Source of the DNA: Lachnospiraceae bacterium
Lineage (GTDB): Bacteria > Bacillota_A > Clostridia > Lachnospirales > Lachnospiraceae
DNA length: 20,690 bases
NCBI GenBank assembly: GCA_017416055.1
Contig: JAFQDI010000011.1
Coordinates: 1 to 20,690 of the forward strand
Direction: 5' to 3'
Shown here one piece after another: positions 1 through 7,017 of the stretch (positions are counted from its first letter, which is position 1; each line of letters opens with the position of its first letter). The translations under genes and the position numbers were made by a program. The notes beneath the pieces were generated by a model that ran no database searches, was not told the origin of the DNA, and was given only the letters and a program-made list of their open reading frames with translations.

Positions 1-2
1 TT

Positions 3-23
3 GCCCGAACCGGGCGACTTTTT
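3..23. terminator. Hairpin with T-run at window edge, possible terminator
   Basis: GCCCG (3-7), a 3-nt loop and CGGGC (11-15) form a GC-rich hairpin. On the plus strand it is followed after GAC by five T's (19-23). It lies just past the stop of the minus-strand ttcA-like gene at 35, so it could end a plus-strand gene outside the window, or act in both directions. The minus-strand tail lies outside the window, so use for ttcA cannot be judged. Confidence 0.45.
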
Positions 24-34
24 CCGTATTCATC

Positions 35-862
35 TCAATACTTCTCCAAAAACGAATGCTCCACTCCACCAGTCTTATATCCCACCATCGTATCCAGACT
101 CACCGAATGAATACTGTTGAAAATATGCTTCTCGATCAGCGGGTTTTCTTTCTTCAATTCCCGGATCAACCGCTTTACCACACGGCGCTTTGACATATCC
201 TCGTGATCCGCCGACTTCTCCGTGAATCGGCAGGCGCACTGGATGAACTCCAGCCCATTGTAACGCGCCCACGCAATGATGTGATCCTCGTGGATACAGT
301 ACATGGGGCGGATCAGCTCCATCCCCGGGAAATTTTTGCTGTGCAGTTTCGGCATCATGCCCTGAAGCTGTCCACTATAAAACATGCCCATGATGGTAGT
401 CTCGATCACGTCGCTGAAATGGTGCCCCAGCGCAATCTTATTGCAGCCGAGATCCTGCGCATTTTTATAAAGATGCCCGCGGCGCATCCTCGCACAGAGA
501 TAGCAGGGCGATTCTGTTACACTGTTCGCCACATCGAAAATGTCCGTCTCGAACACCCGAATCGGCACCTGGAGAAGTCTCGCATTGCTCTCGATCCGCT
601 CGCGGTTCGCCGGATTGTAGCCCGGATCCATCACCAAAAATTCCAGTTCAAAGGGCACGTCACTGTGTCGCTGCAGCTGCTGCATCAGTTTCGCCATCAG
701 CATGGAATCCTTTCCGCCGGAAATACACACCGCGATCCGGTCTCCGGCCTGAATCAGTTCATACTGCTTGATTGCCCGGATAAACGGATTCCACAGTTCC
801 TTTTTATACTTTTTTACTATGCTCCGCTCAACCAACTGATGCGGCTCAAGTTCTCTTGCCAT
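35..862 (-). CDS. ttcA: TtcA-family tRNA thiolation protein (PP-loop ATPase)
   Basis: This 275-residue protein belongs to the adenine-nucleotide alpha-hydrolase (PP-loop) superfamily. The ATP-binding motif SGGKDS is at residues 48-53. A CxxC pair (C120, C123, in PCYLCARMRRG) and later cysteines C209/C211 match the TtcA layout, where three cysteines hold a [4Fe-4S] cluster. TtcA enzymes activate cytidine 32 of certain tRNAs by adenylation and insert sulfur to make 2-thiocytidine. E. coli TtcA is a little longer (about 311 aa). The ATG at 862 is preceded by AGGAG with good spacing. It lies 69 nt behind tcdA on the same strand, so the two probably share the promoter at 1734-1762. Two tRNA-modification genes side by side support the call. 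Some Firmicute members are annotated only as TtcA-like, so the exact target nucleotide is inferred. Confidence 0.85.
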   Translation of the reverse strand: MARELEPHQLVERSIVKKYKKELWNPFIRAIKQYELIQAGDRIAVCISGGKDSMLMAKLMQQLQRHSDVPFELEFLVMDPGYNPANRERIESNARLLQVPIRVFETDIFDVANSVTESPCYLCARMRRGHLYKNAQDLGCNKIALGHHFSDVIETTIMGMFYSGQLQGMMPKLHSKNFPGMELIRPMYCIHEDHIIAWARYNGLEFIQCACRFTEKSADHEDMSKRRVVKRLIRELKKENPLIEKHIFNSIHSVSLDTMVGYKTGGVEHSFLEKY

Positions 863-931
863 CTGTTCTCCTATCGTCTGTACGGTCTGTTCTCACAATT
901 CCTTCGCCGGTCTTTCGCTTTTTGACTCTGC

Positions 932-1693
932 CTACCGGGAAAATCCGGTCAGATCCTTGATCACCTCGCCGGCAATGATCAATCCCGCCACCGCGGGCAC
1001 AAAGGCATTGCTGGCCGGCACCTGGCGGCGTCCGTCCGCAGCCTCTGCCTCCGCCAGCGTCTCCGGAGACAATCGTTTCCGCCCCTCTTCCGTCTGGTTC
1101 AAAGGGGTTAGCGCCTCCTCCTTCGAGTATACCACCTTTAACTTCTCAATGCCCCGCTTTTTGAGTTCTCTGCGCATCACCCTCGCCAGCGGACACACCG
1201 ACGTGCGGTAAATATCCGTCACCTCAAATGCCGTGGGGTCCACCTTGTTCCCGGCACCCATGCTGCTGATCAAGGGAACTCCCGCCGCAGCGGCACGAAC
1301 TGCCAACTCTATCTTCCCCGTCACACTGTCAATGGCATCCACCACATAGTCGTATTCGGCAAAATCAAAAAGATCCGCGGTGTCCGGTCCGTAAAATACC
1401 TTATATCCCACAACCACAGCCTTCGGATTGATCACCATGATTCGCTCCGCCATGGCATCTACTTTATCCATTCCGATCGTTTGCTGGGTCGCAATGATTT
1501 GTCGGTTGAGATTTGATTCGGCCACCCGGTCATTGTCAATCAGCGTAATTCTTCCCACTCCGCTTCTGACCAGTGCTTCAACCACATGTCCTCCCACTCC
1601 GCCGATTCCGAAAACCGCCACATGTGCATTGCGCAATCGTTCGATTCCGTCTTTTCCAAACATCATTTCTGTTCTTGTGAATTGTGTTGACAT
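932..1693 (-). CDS. tcdA: tRNA threonylcarbamoyladenosine dehydratase (TcdA, ThiF/E1-like)
   Basis: A 253-residue ThiF/MoeB/HesA-type protein. The nucleotide-binding loop GIGGVG is at residues 29-34, followed by the acidic strand end LIDNDRV (51-57), the NLNRQ motif (61-65) characteristic of E1-like adenylating enzymes, and DAID around 119-122. One cysteine sits in SVCPLAR near residue 167. Proteins of this length with this pattern are TcdA (formerly CsdL/YgdL), which uses ATP to dehydrate t6A37 in tRNA to the cyclic form ct6A. MoeB and ThiF are alternatives, but both usually carry zinc CxxC pairs not seen here, and no thiamin or molybdopterin genes are nearby. The start at 1693 has AGGAG just upstream. 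It is the first gene of an apparent operon with the ttcA-like gene. Confidence 0.85.
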   Translation of the reverse strand: MSTQFTRTEMMFGKDGIERLRNAHVAVFGIGGVGGHVVEALVRSGVGRITLIDNDRVAESNLNRQIIATQQTIGMDKVDAMAERIMVINPKAVVVGYKVFYGPDTADLFDFAEYDYVVDAIDSVTGKIELAVRAAAAGVPLISSMGAGNKVDPTAFEVTDIYRTSVCPLARVMRRELKKRGIEKLKVVYSKEEALTPLNQTEEGRKRLSPETLAEAEAADGRRQVPASNAFVPAVAGLIIAGEVIKDLTGFSR

Positions 1694-1733
1694 CCGTTTC
1701 TCCTGAAAAGTTCATTCCTAGATTCTGTTCAAA

Positions 1734-1762
1734 ATTTTATCACTCCCCCACCGCTTTGTCAA
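1734..1762 (-). promoter_or_regulatory. Sigma-A-type promoter for tcdA-ttcA
   Basis: On the minus strand a perfect -35 TTGACA (1762-1757) is separated by 17 bp from -10 TAAAAT (1739-1734). A TG one base before the -10 makes it an extended -10. It lies about 40 nt upstream of the tcdA start. Confidence 0.8.
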
Positions 1763-1781
1763 TCTGGCGAAGCGGTTTCCC

Positions 1782-1809
1782 TTGACAGGCGTTTCGGATT
1801 TGGTATGAT
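1782..1809 (+). promoter_or_regulatory. Sigma-A-type promoter for the MFS permease gene
   Basis: TTGACA at 1782-1787, a 16-bp spacer and TATGAT at 1804-1809, with an extended -10 TGG directly before it. It stands back to back with the tcdA promoter; the two -35 boxes are only about 20 bp apart. Expected transcription start is around 1816. Confidence 0.78.
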
Positions 1810-1816
1810 TAAAGCA

Positions 1817-1831
1817 GTGGCCTCAGGCCAC
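1817..1831. promoter_or_regulatory. Inverted repeat at the MFS transcription start (possible operator)
   Basis: GTGGCC, TCA, GGCCAC is a perfect 6-3-6 inverted repeat that begins about 7 bp after the -10 box, so it covers the expected +1 region. It could be a repressor site or a short 5' mRNA stem. No regulator gene is adjacent to name a binder. Confidence 0.4.
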
Positions 1832-1867
1832 CGACAGTTTATCGCTTGAATGATATGCGGAGACACT

Positions 1868-3082
1868 ATGATAAATAAAACAAACCCTTACCAAAAAACC
1901 CTTTTCACCTGCTTTATCGGCTATATGGTGCAGGCCATTGTCAATAATTTTGTACCGCTCTTATTCCTGACCTTTCAGTCTCAATACAGCATCCCTCTGT
2001 CACAGATTACCTTGATGGTTTCCATCAATTTTGCTCTGCAGCTCACCGTTGATCTGCTTGCCGTTGGCCTGGTAGACAAAATTGGCTATCGCGTCTGTGC
2101 TATCTTTGCTCACGTTTGTGCTGCGGCAGGATTCATTTTGCTGACAATCCTTCCGGAATGTTTTGCTGACCCGTTCATTGGTATCCTGATTTCCGTATCT
2201 GTCTACGCAGTGGGCGGCGGGCTTTTGGAAGTTTTGATCAGTCCGATTGTGGAAGCCTGCCCCACCGACAACAAGGAAAAAGCCATGAGCCTTCTCCACT
2301 CTTTCTATTGTTGGGGCCACGTGGCAGTTGTCCTGCTTTCCACCATATTTTTCTCTGTTTTTAGCATTGAAAACTGGAAAATCATGGCTTTACTCTGGGC
2401 GATCGTTCCGTTCGTCAACGCGATTTCATTTGCCCGGGTCCCCATCGCCTCGCTGAATGCATCCGGCGAAAAGGCTCTTTCTTTCGGCACACTTGCCAAA
2501 CAAAATATTTTCTGGATTTTTATCCTCCTGATGTTCTGCGCCGGCTCCTGCGAACAGGCGATCAGCCAATGGGCTTCCACCTTTGCTGAAAAAGGTCTCG
2601 GTGTCACCAAAACCATCGGTGATTTGGCCGGTCCCATGTCTTTTGCCATCCTGATGGGTTCCTCACGGGCATTCTACGGAAAACACGGTGAGAAGATTAA
2701 TCTGGAACGTTTTATGATTTACAGTACCCTGTTGTGCATGGCTTCCTATCTCATTGCCGCGCTGGTTCCCCACCCGGTTTTTGGTTTGATCGGATGCTCA
2801 CTCTCGGGATTGTCCGTTGGTATACTCTGGCCGGGCACCTTCAGCTTGGCCTCGGCTTCCATTAAAGGCGGGGGAACCGCCATGTTCGCCTTGCTTGCCT
2901 TGGCAGGAGATTTGGGCTGTGCAAGCGGCCCCGGATTGGTCGGCCTGGTATCCGGTCTTTTTGGAGACGATCTGAAATCAGGTATTCTCTCTGCATTACT
3001 CTTCCCCCTGATACTCCTGCTCGGTCTTTTCCTCAAGCGGATCACACCGGCCACTTCGTCATTTTTCCACAACAACACTTGA
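1868..3082 (+). CDS. MFS transporter, FucP-like sugar/permease family
   Basis: From the preferred ATG at 1868 this is a 404-residue, very hydrophobic protein with about 12 predicted membrane segments. An in-frame ATG at 1850 would add six residues, but the GGAG at 1859-1862 is spaced for 1868. The stretch GGGLLEVLISPIVEA followed by LLHSFYCWGH resembles the fucose/glucose permease branch of the major facilitator superfamily, and the central DKIGYR is a loop 2-3-type motif. A sugar or related small solute is the likely cargo, but no sugar-catabolism gene is adjacent, so the substrate is unknown. It has its own extended -10 promoter and an operator-like repeat. The next gene starts 95 nt downstream on the same strand, so co-transcription is possible. 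Confidence 0.8.
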   Translation: MINKTNPYQKTLFTCFIGYMVQAIVNNFVPLLFLTFQSQYSIPLSQITLMVSINFALQLTVDLLAVGLVDKIGYRVCAIFAHVCAAAGFILLTILPECFADPFIGILISVSVYAVGGGLLEVLISPIVEACPTDNKEKAMSLLHSFYCWGHVAVVLLSTIFFSVFSIENWKIMALLWAIVPFVNAISFARVPIASLNASGEKALSFGTLAKQNIFWIFILLMFCAGSCEQAISQWASTFAEKGLGVTKTIGDLAGPMSFAILMGSSRAFYGKHGEKINLERFMIYSTLLCMASYLIAALVPHPVFGLIGCSLSGLSVGILWPGTFSLASASIKGGGTAMFALLALAGDLGCASGPGLVGLVSGLFGDDLKSGILSALLFPLILLLGLFLKRITPATSSFFHNNT

Positions 3083-3177
3083 CATTATTTCGGTTTTGTG
3101 GCACGTTATTCTTAATGAATAATGATTTCTCCCGAAACGTTCGGCTCAACATCAAAAAGAGAGAGAGAGGACAAAAA

Positions 3178-4107
3178 ATGACTCCTTCAGCACAACCCAC
3201 ACAATCGGCACCGACAGCCGAAATCAAACCGACCTTCCTGCAAAAATTGCTCAAAGCCATCAAGCAAAACGCAATCCCGACCGGAATCATGACTGTCCTT
3301 TGGATGATCCTCTGGTGGTGCAAATACGCCGGAATCCAGTGGGCGATCCTCTGGCCTTTCCAGTTTCTCACAGGTGCGCTGAACGGCCTCACCGGTAATC
3401 TCTGGGGTGGTGCCGTGGGAAGAACGATCCTACTGATTTTGTTCAACAGCTTCTTCCGCGGAATCTTAGTCAACTCCGGCAACCGCAAAATACGCGCAAA
3501 GGCGTTTAAAGATCAGACGATCACTCAGGTGAAAGACAAGGCAAAAAATGAGGTTACCGGAAAGATTCCTTACTACAAGAATTTAAAGACGGCGTTCAGT
3601 CTGCGCACACCGCAGGCCTGGGGCTTTGCCGCACTCGGTCTTTCCGCGGCGATTTTTGTCTATCCCTTTATCACCGGTGACGGCGCACTGATCAACACGA
3701 TGGTCTGTCTGGCTCTGTTTGTGAATCTGATCAAGCAGCTGGCCTCCAACCGCGGCCTTTTGATCTCTCTGATCAATTATCTGCTGTCCAAAAAGGGCTT
3801 GCGAAAGATTGATAAGGGTCAGGTCAACCGTGTGGTCGCCGGCTACGCGCTGGGCTCCGCACTCTCCGTCGGCGTTGCTTCTCTGCAGTTTGTTTCCGAT
3901 CCCTGTTTCCGGATTTGGCTGTTCTGCGTGAACACCCTTCCCTGGATTCTGTTGATCCTCTCCGTCTTCGGTATTTTCTGGCGATTCCTCGGTCCTGTCG
4001 TGTTTGCATTGCTCAAGGGCCTCGGAAAACTGCTAAAGCTCATCGGTTCACTTCTCGTTAAATTATTCAAGAAAATTTCTGCCGGAAAGGGGGCAAAAAA
4101 ATCATGA
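3178..4107 (+). CDS. Unrecognised multi-pass membrane protein with cationic C-terminal tail
   Basis: A 309-residue protein I do not recognise. The ATG at 3178 is preceded by GAGAGAGAGG; an upstream in-frame TTG at 3079 overlaps the MFS stop and has no ribosome site, so it is rejected. The N-terminal 20 residues are polar (S/T/P/Q). Hydrophobic segments lie roughly at 33-53, 55-75, 78-98, 147-165, 170-195, 218-240 and 244-266. A basic hydrophilic loop lies at about 100-145. The last 35 or so residues form a lysine-rich amphipathic stretch (LLKGLGKLLKLIGSLL, then VKLFKKISAGKGAKKS) that resembles membrane-active cationic helices. It overlaps the next gene by 4 nt (ATGA), so the two are probably translated together and may form a membrane complex with the large exported protein. 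Confidence 0.7.
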   Translation: MTPSAQPTQSAPTAEIKPTFLQKLLKAIKQNAIPTGIMTVLWMILWWCKYAGIQWAILWPFQFLTGALNGLTGNLWGGAVGRTILLILFNSFFRGILVNSGNRKIRAKAFKDQTITQVKDKAKNEVTGKIPYYKNLKTAFSLRTPQAWGFAALGLSAAIFVYPFITGDGALINTMVCLALFVNLIKQLASNRGLLISLINYLLSKKGLRKIDKGQVNRVVAGYALGSALSVGVASLQFVSDPCFRIWLFCVNTLPWILLILSVFGIFWRFLGPVVFALLKGLGKLLKLIGSLLVKLFKKISAGKGAKKS

Positions 4108-6119
4108 AAGCACGGATAAAACGATCTCTCGCTCTGATTGCCGCTGTTTTTCTGACCATTGCTCCGGCACTCCCCGTTCTGGCGGGCGGCGGCCTGAGTA
4201 TGTTGTACGAAAATATCGAACCCGGTTATTCCTATGACCTGATCCGTCTGTCCGCAAATATCCCTCTCGCCGATCAAGGCTATGACGGCATCGCGCAGTT
4301 ATCCGGTACCGGTGTCTCTGGCAACGCCTTTTCCCTTGAAGAGGGACAGGGCCCCTACAATTTCGTATGGGAGCAGACCATTTCTAACAGCGACAGCTAC
4401 ATTTTCTTCGGTTGTTTGCCGCAATTGATGGTTGGCCACTCCCTCGTAGGCACCTTTTCCGATTTCTCCCAGCAGATTCCCATTGACGGCGCCAATCTGT
4501 TTGGTTTCCAGAACTCACCCGCCGAGATATCGATTAAAATGACGATTACAGACGCCCAGTTGAACGGACGTTCCGAGGATTTATTCATGTACGATGAATA
4601 CTACGCTGTCGGTCCGTATATTCCTCTCGTCGGCAAACTCTCGGTTGAGATCACCACCACCATCGACGGCACCTACTACATCCCCAACTACACAGAAATC
4701 ACTGACACGGACCCTTCTGCAGAGAATTTTGGCTACGAAATTCAGCGATATATGGAAAGCACCCGGAAACAGCTCGATGCCGGTGTAACGGATGGCTTCA
4801 CGTTCTTCGACAAACCAAAGACCATTACTGCCCGAATTGATCTCGATGGAACACTGTCCGGATTCGACGGCATCCCTGAAATGGATGTTCTGGCAATTGC
4901 TTCTCAGGTTTCCAGCGGTCAGCACACGTACACCGTAGACTATGACGGTGATACCTACGTAACCCAGATTCAAGAGATCGACAACGGCATAGATACGTTG
5001 TATGTGGATGCCTTCTCTATCAACTGTCCTTTGTACGTTCAAGCACTCTCCTGGACAGTATCTCCCTACACCCGGATCAGTGACGGCTCCGACGACCATT
5101 TCGGTGGCACCTATGTTCCTCCCGCTGACGAGGATGTCGGCGGATACGGAGACCCGTTCTGGCAATACTGGGATATGTATCCTGATTATGAAAACATTAC
5201 AAATCGTCCCGGAAAAGTTGTTCTCGCCGCACTCGGCACCGGTGCCGCTGCACTTGGCGTGAGTATCGTTGCCAGTCTGATCGGCGATGGTTTGGCTTCC
5301 GCCACTGCATCTGCTTTCTCCGGCACAATCTCCGGGGCTGTATCCGGTACGGTTTCAGTCTCCGCTGACAGTACCATATCCGGCGCTACGTCCACTGCCG
5401 CTTCGAGCTCCGGCAGCGATTCAACATCCGGCACCACGTTCGAGCCGGACAATAGCACTCCGACCGACAAAAACCGCGACAACGAGATCGCGGATGATAA
5501 GAGCAAGCACCGTGACACCAAAAACAAGAATGGCGAAGAACACCAAGCTGACGAGCAACCCGATGACGGGTCAGAAACGCCCGATCTTCCCGAGGAAGAT
5601 TCTCCCAACGTGTCCATGTCCCTCTTCGCGCCTGCGACAGATCTGTTGAATATCAAGGGCGGTGCTGCCGACATCACGGTTCAAATTTCGGGCGGCGACG
5701 GTTATCTGTGGCACTATATTCCGGCAGTCATCGTTCCCGGCTCCTTAAAAGCAATCGTTCCCTCCGTGACCGGCCACGGCAATCTGGCCACCTTGGTTCT
5801 CGGAATGACCGGTGCTGCGTTGGAAGAGCGTCACTACGAGGTACACATCAACTTGATTGCGTGGACCACGACACCCGAAGGCAAGCTTCTCAAGACCAGC
5901 AAATCTATGGAAATGAAGCTCCATCAACCGGGCATTGAAGCAAAACGAAACGAAAAAGGCTTCCCCAGCGTCACCGCTTACGTTGAAACCACGATGAAGG
6001 GCTTCGCCGAAATCCGTAAGCTCTCTTCCGACGAGTATACCTACACCAAGCTGGAAGATGGTACGCTGGAGATCAAAGCCGTCAACCCTAAACTGGGAAC
6101 TACGTTGTTAAAACCGTAA
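4104..6119 (+). CDS. Unrecognised exported protein with mid-protein hydrophobic segment and beta-rich C-terminal domain
   Basis: A 671-residue protein without a family I can name. Residues 1-27 are a classical signal peptide (KARIKR, a hydrophobic core, PVLA then GGG) with likely cleavage after A27. Residues about 28-365 are soluble and rich in D, Y, T and G, as in extracellular beta domains; aromatic-rich segments such as FWQYWDMYPDY occur near 352-362. A small-residue hydrophobic stretch at about 370-393 (AALGTGAAALGVSIVASLIG) could span the membrane. It is followed by a Ser/Thr/Gly linker (about 395-445), a highly charged D/E/K linker (about 446-500) and a compact C-terminal domain (about 505-671). 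The 4-nt overlap with the upstream membrane protein gene implies translational coupling. If the middle segment spans the membrane, the C-terminal domain would be cytoplasmic; otherwise the whole protein is outside. Function unknown. Confidence 0.75.
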   Translation: MKARIKRSLALIAAVFLTIAPALPVLAGGGLSMLYENIEPGYSYDLIRLSANIPLADQGYDGIAQLSGTGVSGNAFSLEEGQGPYNFVWEQTISNSDSYIFFGCLPQLMVGHSLVGTFSDFSQQIPIDGANLFGFQNSPAEISIKMTITDAQLNGRSEDLFMYDEYYAVGPYIPLVGKLSVEITTTIDGTYYIPNYTEITDTDPSAENFGYEIQRYMESTRKQLDAGVTDGFTFFDKPKTITARIDLDGTLSGFDGIPEMDVLAIASQVSSGQHTYTVDYDGDTYVTQIQEIDNGIDTLYVDAFSINCPLYVQALSWTVSPYTRISDGSDDHFGGTYVPPADEDVGGYGDPFWQYWDMYPDYENITNRPGKVVLAALGTGAAALGVSIVASLIGDGLASATASAFSGTISGAVSGTVSVSADSTISGATSTAASSSGSDSTSGTTFEPDNSTPTDKNRDNEIADDKSKHRDTKNKNGEEHQADEQPDDGSETPDLPEEDSPNVSMSLFAPATDLLNIKGGAADITVQISGGDGYLWHYIPAVIVPGSLKAIVPSVTGHGNLATLVLGMTGAALEERHYEVHINLIAWTTTPEGKLLKTSKSMEMKLHQPGIEAKRNEKGFPSVTAYVETTMKGFAEIRKLSSDEYTYTKLEDGTLEIKAVNPKLGTTLLKP

Positions 6120-6170
6120 GAATCACTAATCATTTTCCGCCATCGGCGAAAAATTCCGGCAATGTTCGGT

Positions 6171-6207
6171 TATAATAAAAACACTGCTATCAATGGGAAT
6201 TGTTCCC
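6171..6207 (+). promoter_or_regulatory. Probable -10 box and inverted repeat upstream of rubrerythrin
   Basis: TATAAT at 6171-6176 is a perfect -10, but no convincing -35 lies at the right distance, which suggests an activator or another recognition mode. GGGAA-TTG-TTCCC (6195-6207) is an inverted repeat in the expected 5' leader. TTATAAT at 6170-6176 also matches half of a PerR box (TTATAATnATTATAA), but the second half is absent. Confidence 0.5.
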
Positions 6208-6242
6208 GTTCATAGAATAATCAATCATCAGGAGGAATTATC

Positions 6243-6785
6243 ATGGGAAAGAATCCTTACGCAGGAACTAAAACAGAAAAGAATCTTTGGGAAGCTTTTG
6301 CAGGCGAGTCTCAGGCAAGAAACAAGTACACCTACTTCGCTTCCGCGGCAAAGAAAGCCGGCTACGAGCAAATCGCTGAACTGTTTTTAAAGACTGCAGA
6401 GAATGAGAAAGAGCACGCAAAGCTCTGGTTCAAGGCTCTGGGCGAAATGGGAACCACCGCCGAGAATCTGCTTCACGCAGCAATGGGTGAGAATTATGAG
6501 TGGACTGACATGTATGATCGCATGGCTCAGGATGCAGAGGAAGAAGGCTTCCACGATCTGGCCGCTCAGATGAGAGGCGTTGCAGCCATCGAGAAATCTC
6601 ACGAGGAGAGATATCGTGCCCTGCTGAACAACGTTGAGACAAAGCAGGTGTTCGAGAAAGCAGGCATCGTGATGTGGGAATGCCGCAACTGCGGACACCT
6701 GGTAATCGGCGAAAAGGCTCCCGAGCTTTGCCCCGTTTGCAAGCATCCTCAGGCTTATTTTGAAGTAAGAAAAGAGAATTACTAA
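6243..6785 (+). CDS. rbr: Rubrerythrin
   Basis: A 180-residue classical rubrerythrin. The N-terminal four-helix ferritin-like domain carries diiron ligand motifs: E17/E22 region ([14 protein letters not shown]), E55-x-x-H58 (ENEKEH), acidic residues near 99-101 (DAEEEG) and E117-x-x-H120 (EKSHEE). The C-terminal rubredoxin domain has two CxxC knuckles (C147/C150 and C163/C166). The protein reduces hydrogen peroxide to water in the cytoplasm with electrons passed through the rubredoxin iron, protecting strict anaerobes. The start has a textbook AGGAGG at 6230-6235. It appears to be a single-gene unit with its own -10 box. Structured repeat copy 1 begins a few bases after the stop. Confidence 0.96.
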   Translation: MGKNPYAGTKTEKNLWEAFAGESQARNKYTYFASAAKKAGYEQIAELFLKTAENEKEHAKLWFKALGEMGTTAENLLHAAMGENYEWTDMYDRMAQDAEEEGFHDLAAQMRGVAAIEKSHEERYRALLNNVETKQVFEKAGIVMWECRNCGHLVIGEKAPELCPVCKHPQAYFEVRKENY

Positions 6786-6791
6786 AAAGAA

Positions 6792-7017
6792 GGGATGTTG
6801 CAAAAACAGCAAATCCATTTGATTGAATAAGAGCCGGGCAGGAATAAACCCGAGAAACACGCTCTCGCTCCGCTCCGAACTCGCAACGGATACTAAGTTC
6901 GTCCATCGCAAAAAGGCTCGGTCTCACTTAGTACCGGCGGCCGGAGAGTGTTTATCTTACTTTTTTTCCTGCCCGGCTCTTATCTTCAAACATGTTAGAG
7001 CTGTTTTGCAATATCCC
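6792..7017. repeat. Large structured repeat, copy 1 (nested inverted-repeat element)
   Basis: About 225 bp that recurs at 10697-10910 in the same orientation. Outer arms: GGGATGTTGCAAAAACAGC at 6792-6810 pairs with GCTGTTTTGCAATATCCC at 7000-7017 (one bulge, one G-T). A second stem of 22 bp (6827-6848 with 6962-6983) has one mismatch and contains GAGCCGGGCAGG. Inner pairings are CTCTC (6862-6866) with GAGAG (6944-6948), AAACA (6855-6859) with TGTTT (6949-6953), and CGAACT (6876-6881) with AGTTCG (6896-6901). About 112 bp of core differ from copy 2 at only five positions, while the stem arms differ by paired changes. No direct flanking duplication is evident. It starts about 7 nt after the rubrerythrin stop and runs into the 3' end of the fumarase beta gene. 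It could be a non-autonomous (MITE-like) insertion, a bidirectional terminator or a structured RNA. Confidence 0.85.

Noticed and set aside
203..925. A 240-codon plus-strand frame opposite the ttcA-like gene
   Set aside because: Antisense shadow; the minus-strand frame carries the SGGKDS and CxxC motifs.
3079..3123. TTGACA at 3079 and an AT-rich inverted repeat (TTATTC-TTAAT-GAATAA, 3106-3122) as a promoter for the unknown gene pair
   Set aside because: No -10 box at 16-18 bp from the TTGACA; other box pairs are weak, so no promoter was called.
3079..3177. TTG-initiated N-terminal extension of the 309-aa membrane protein
   Set aside because: No ribosome site, start overlaps the MFS stop, and the ATG at 3178 has a good GAGAGG site.
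6131..6153. Hairpin-like TTTTCCGCC/GGCGAAAA after the exported protein gene as a terminator
   Set aside because: T's are on the 5' side and A's on the 3' side, the reverse of an intrinsic terminator, and the stem needs a bulge.
6170..6184. PerR box upstream of rubrerythrin
   Set aside because: Only the left half (TTATAAT) matches and it coincides with the -10 box; the right half is absent.
6430..6927. Minus-strand frames in both repeats sharing MDELSIRCEFGAERERV
   Set aside because: Similarity comes from the DNA repeat; no ribosome site, and the frames diverge after the core and run antisense into real genes. Kept only as a side point to the repeat finding.
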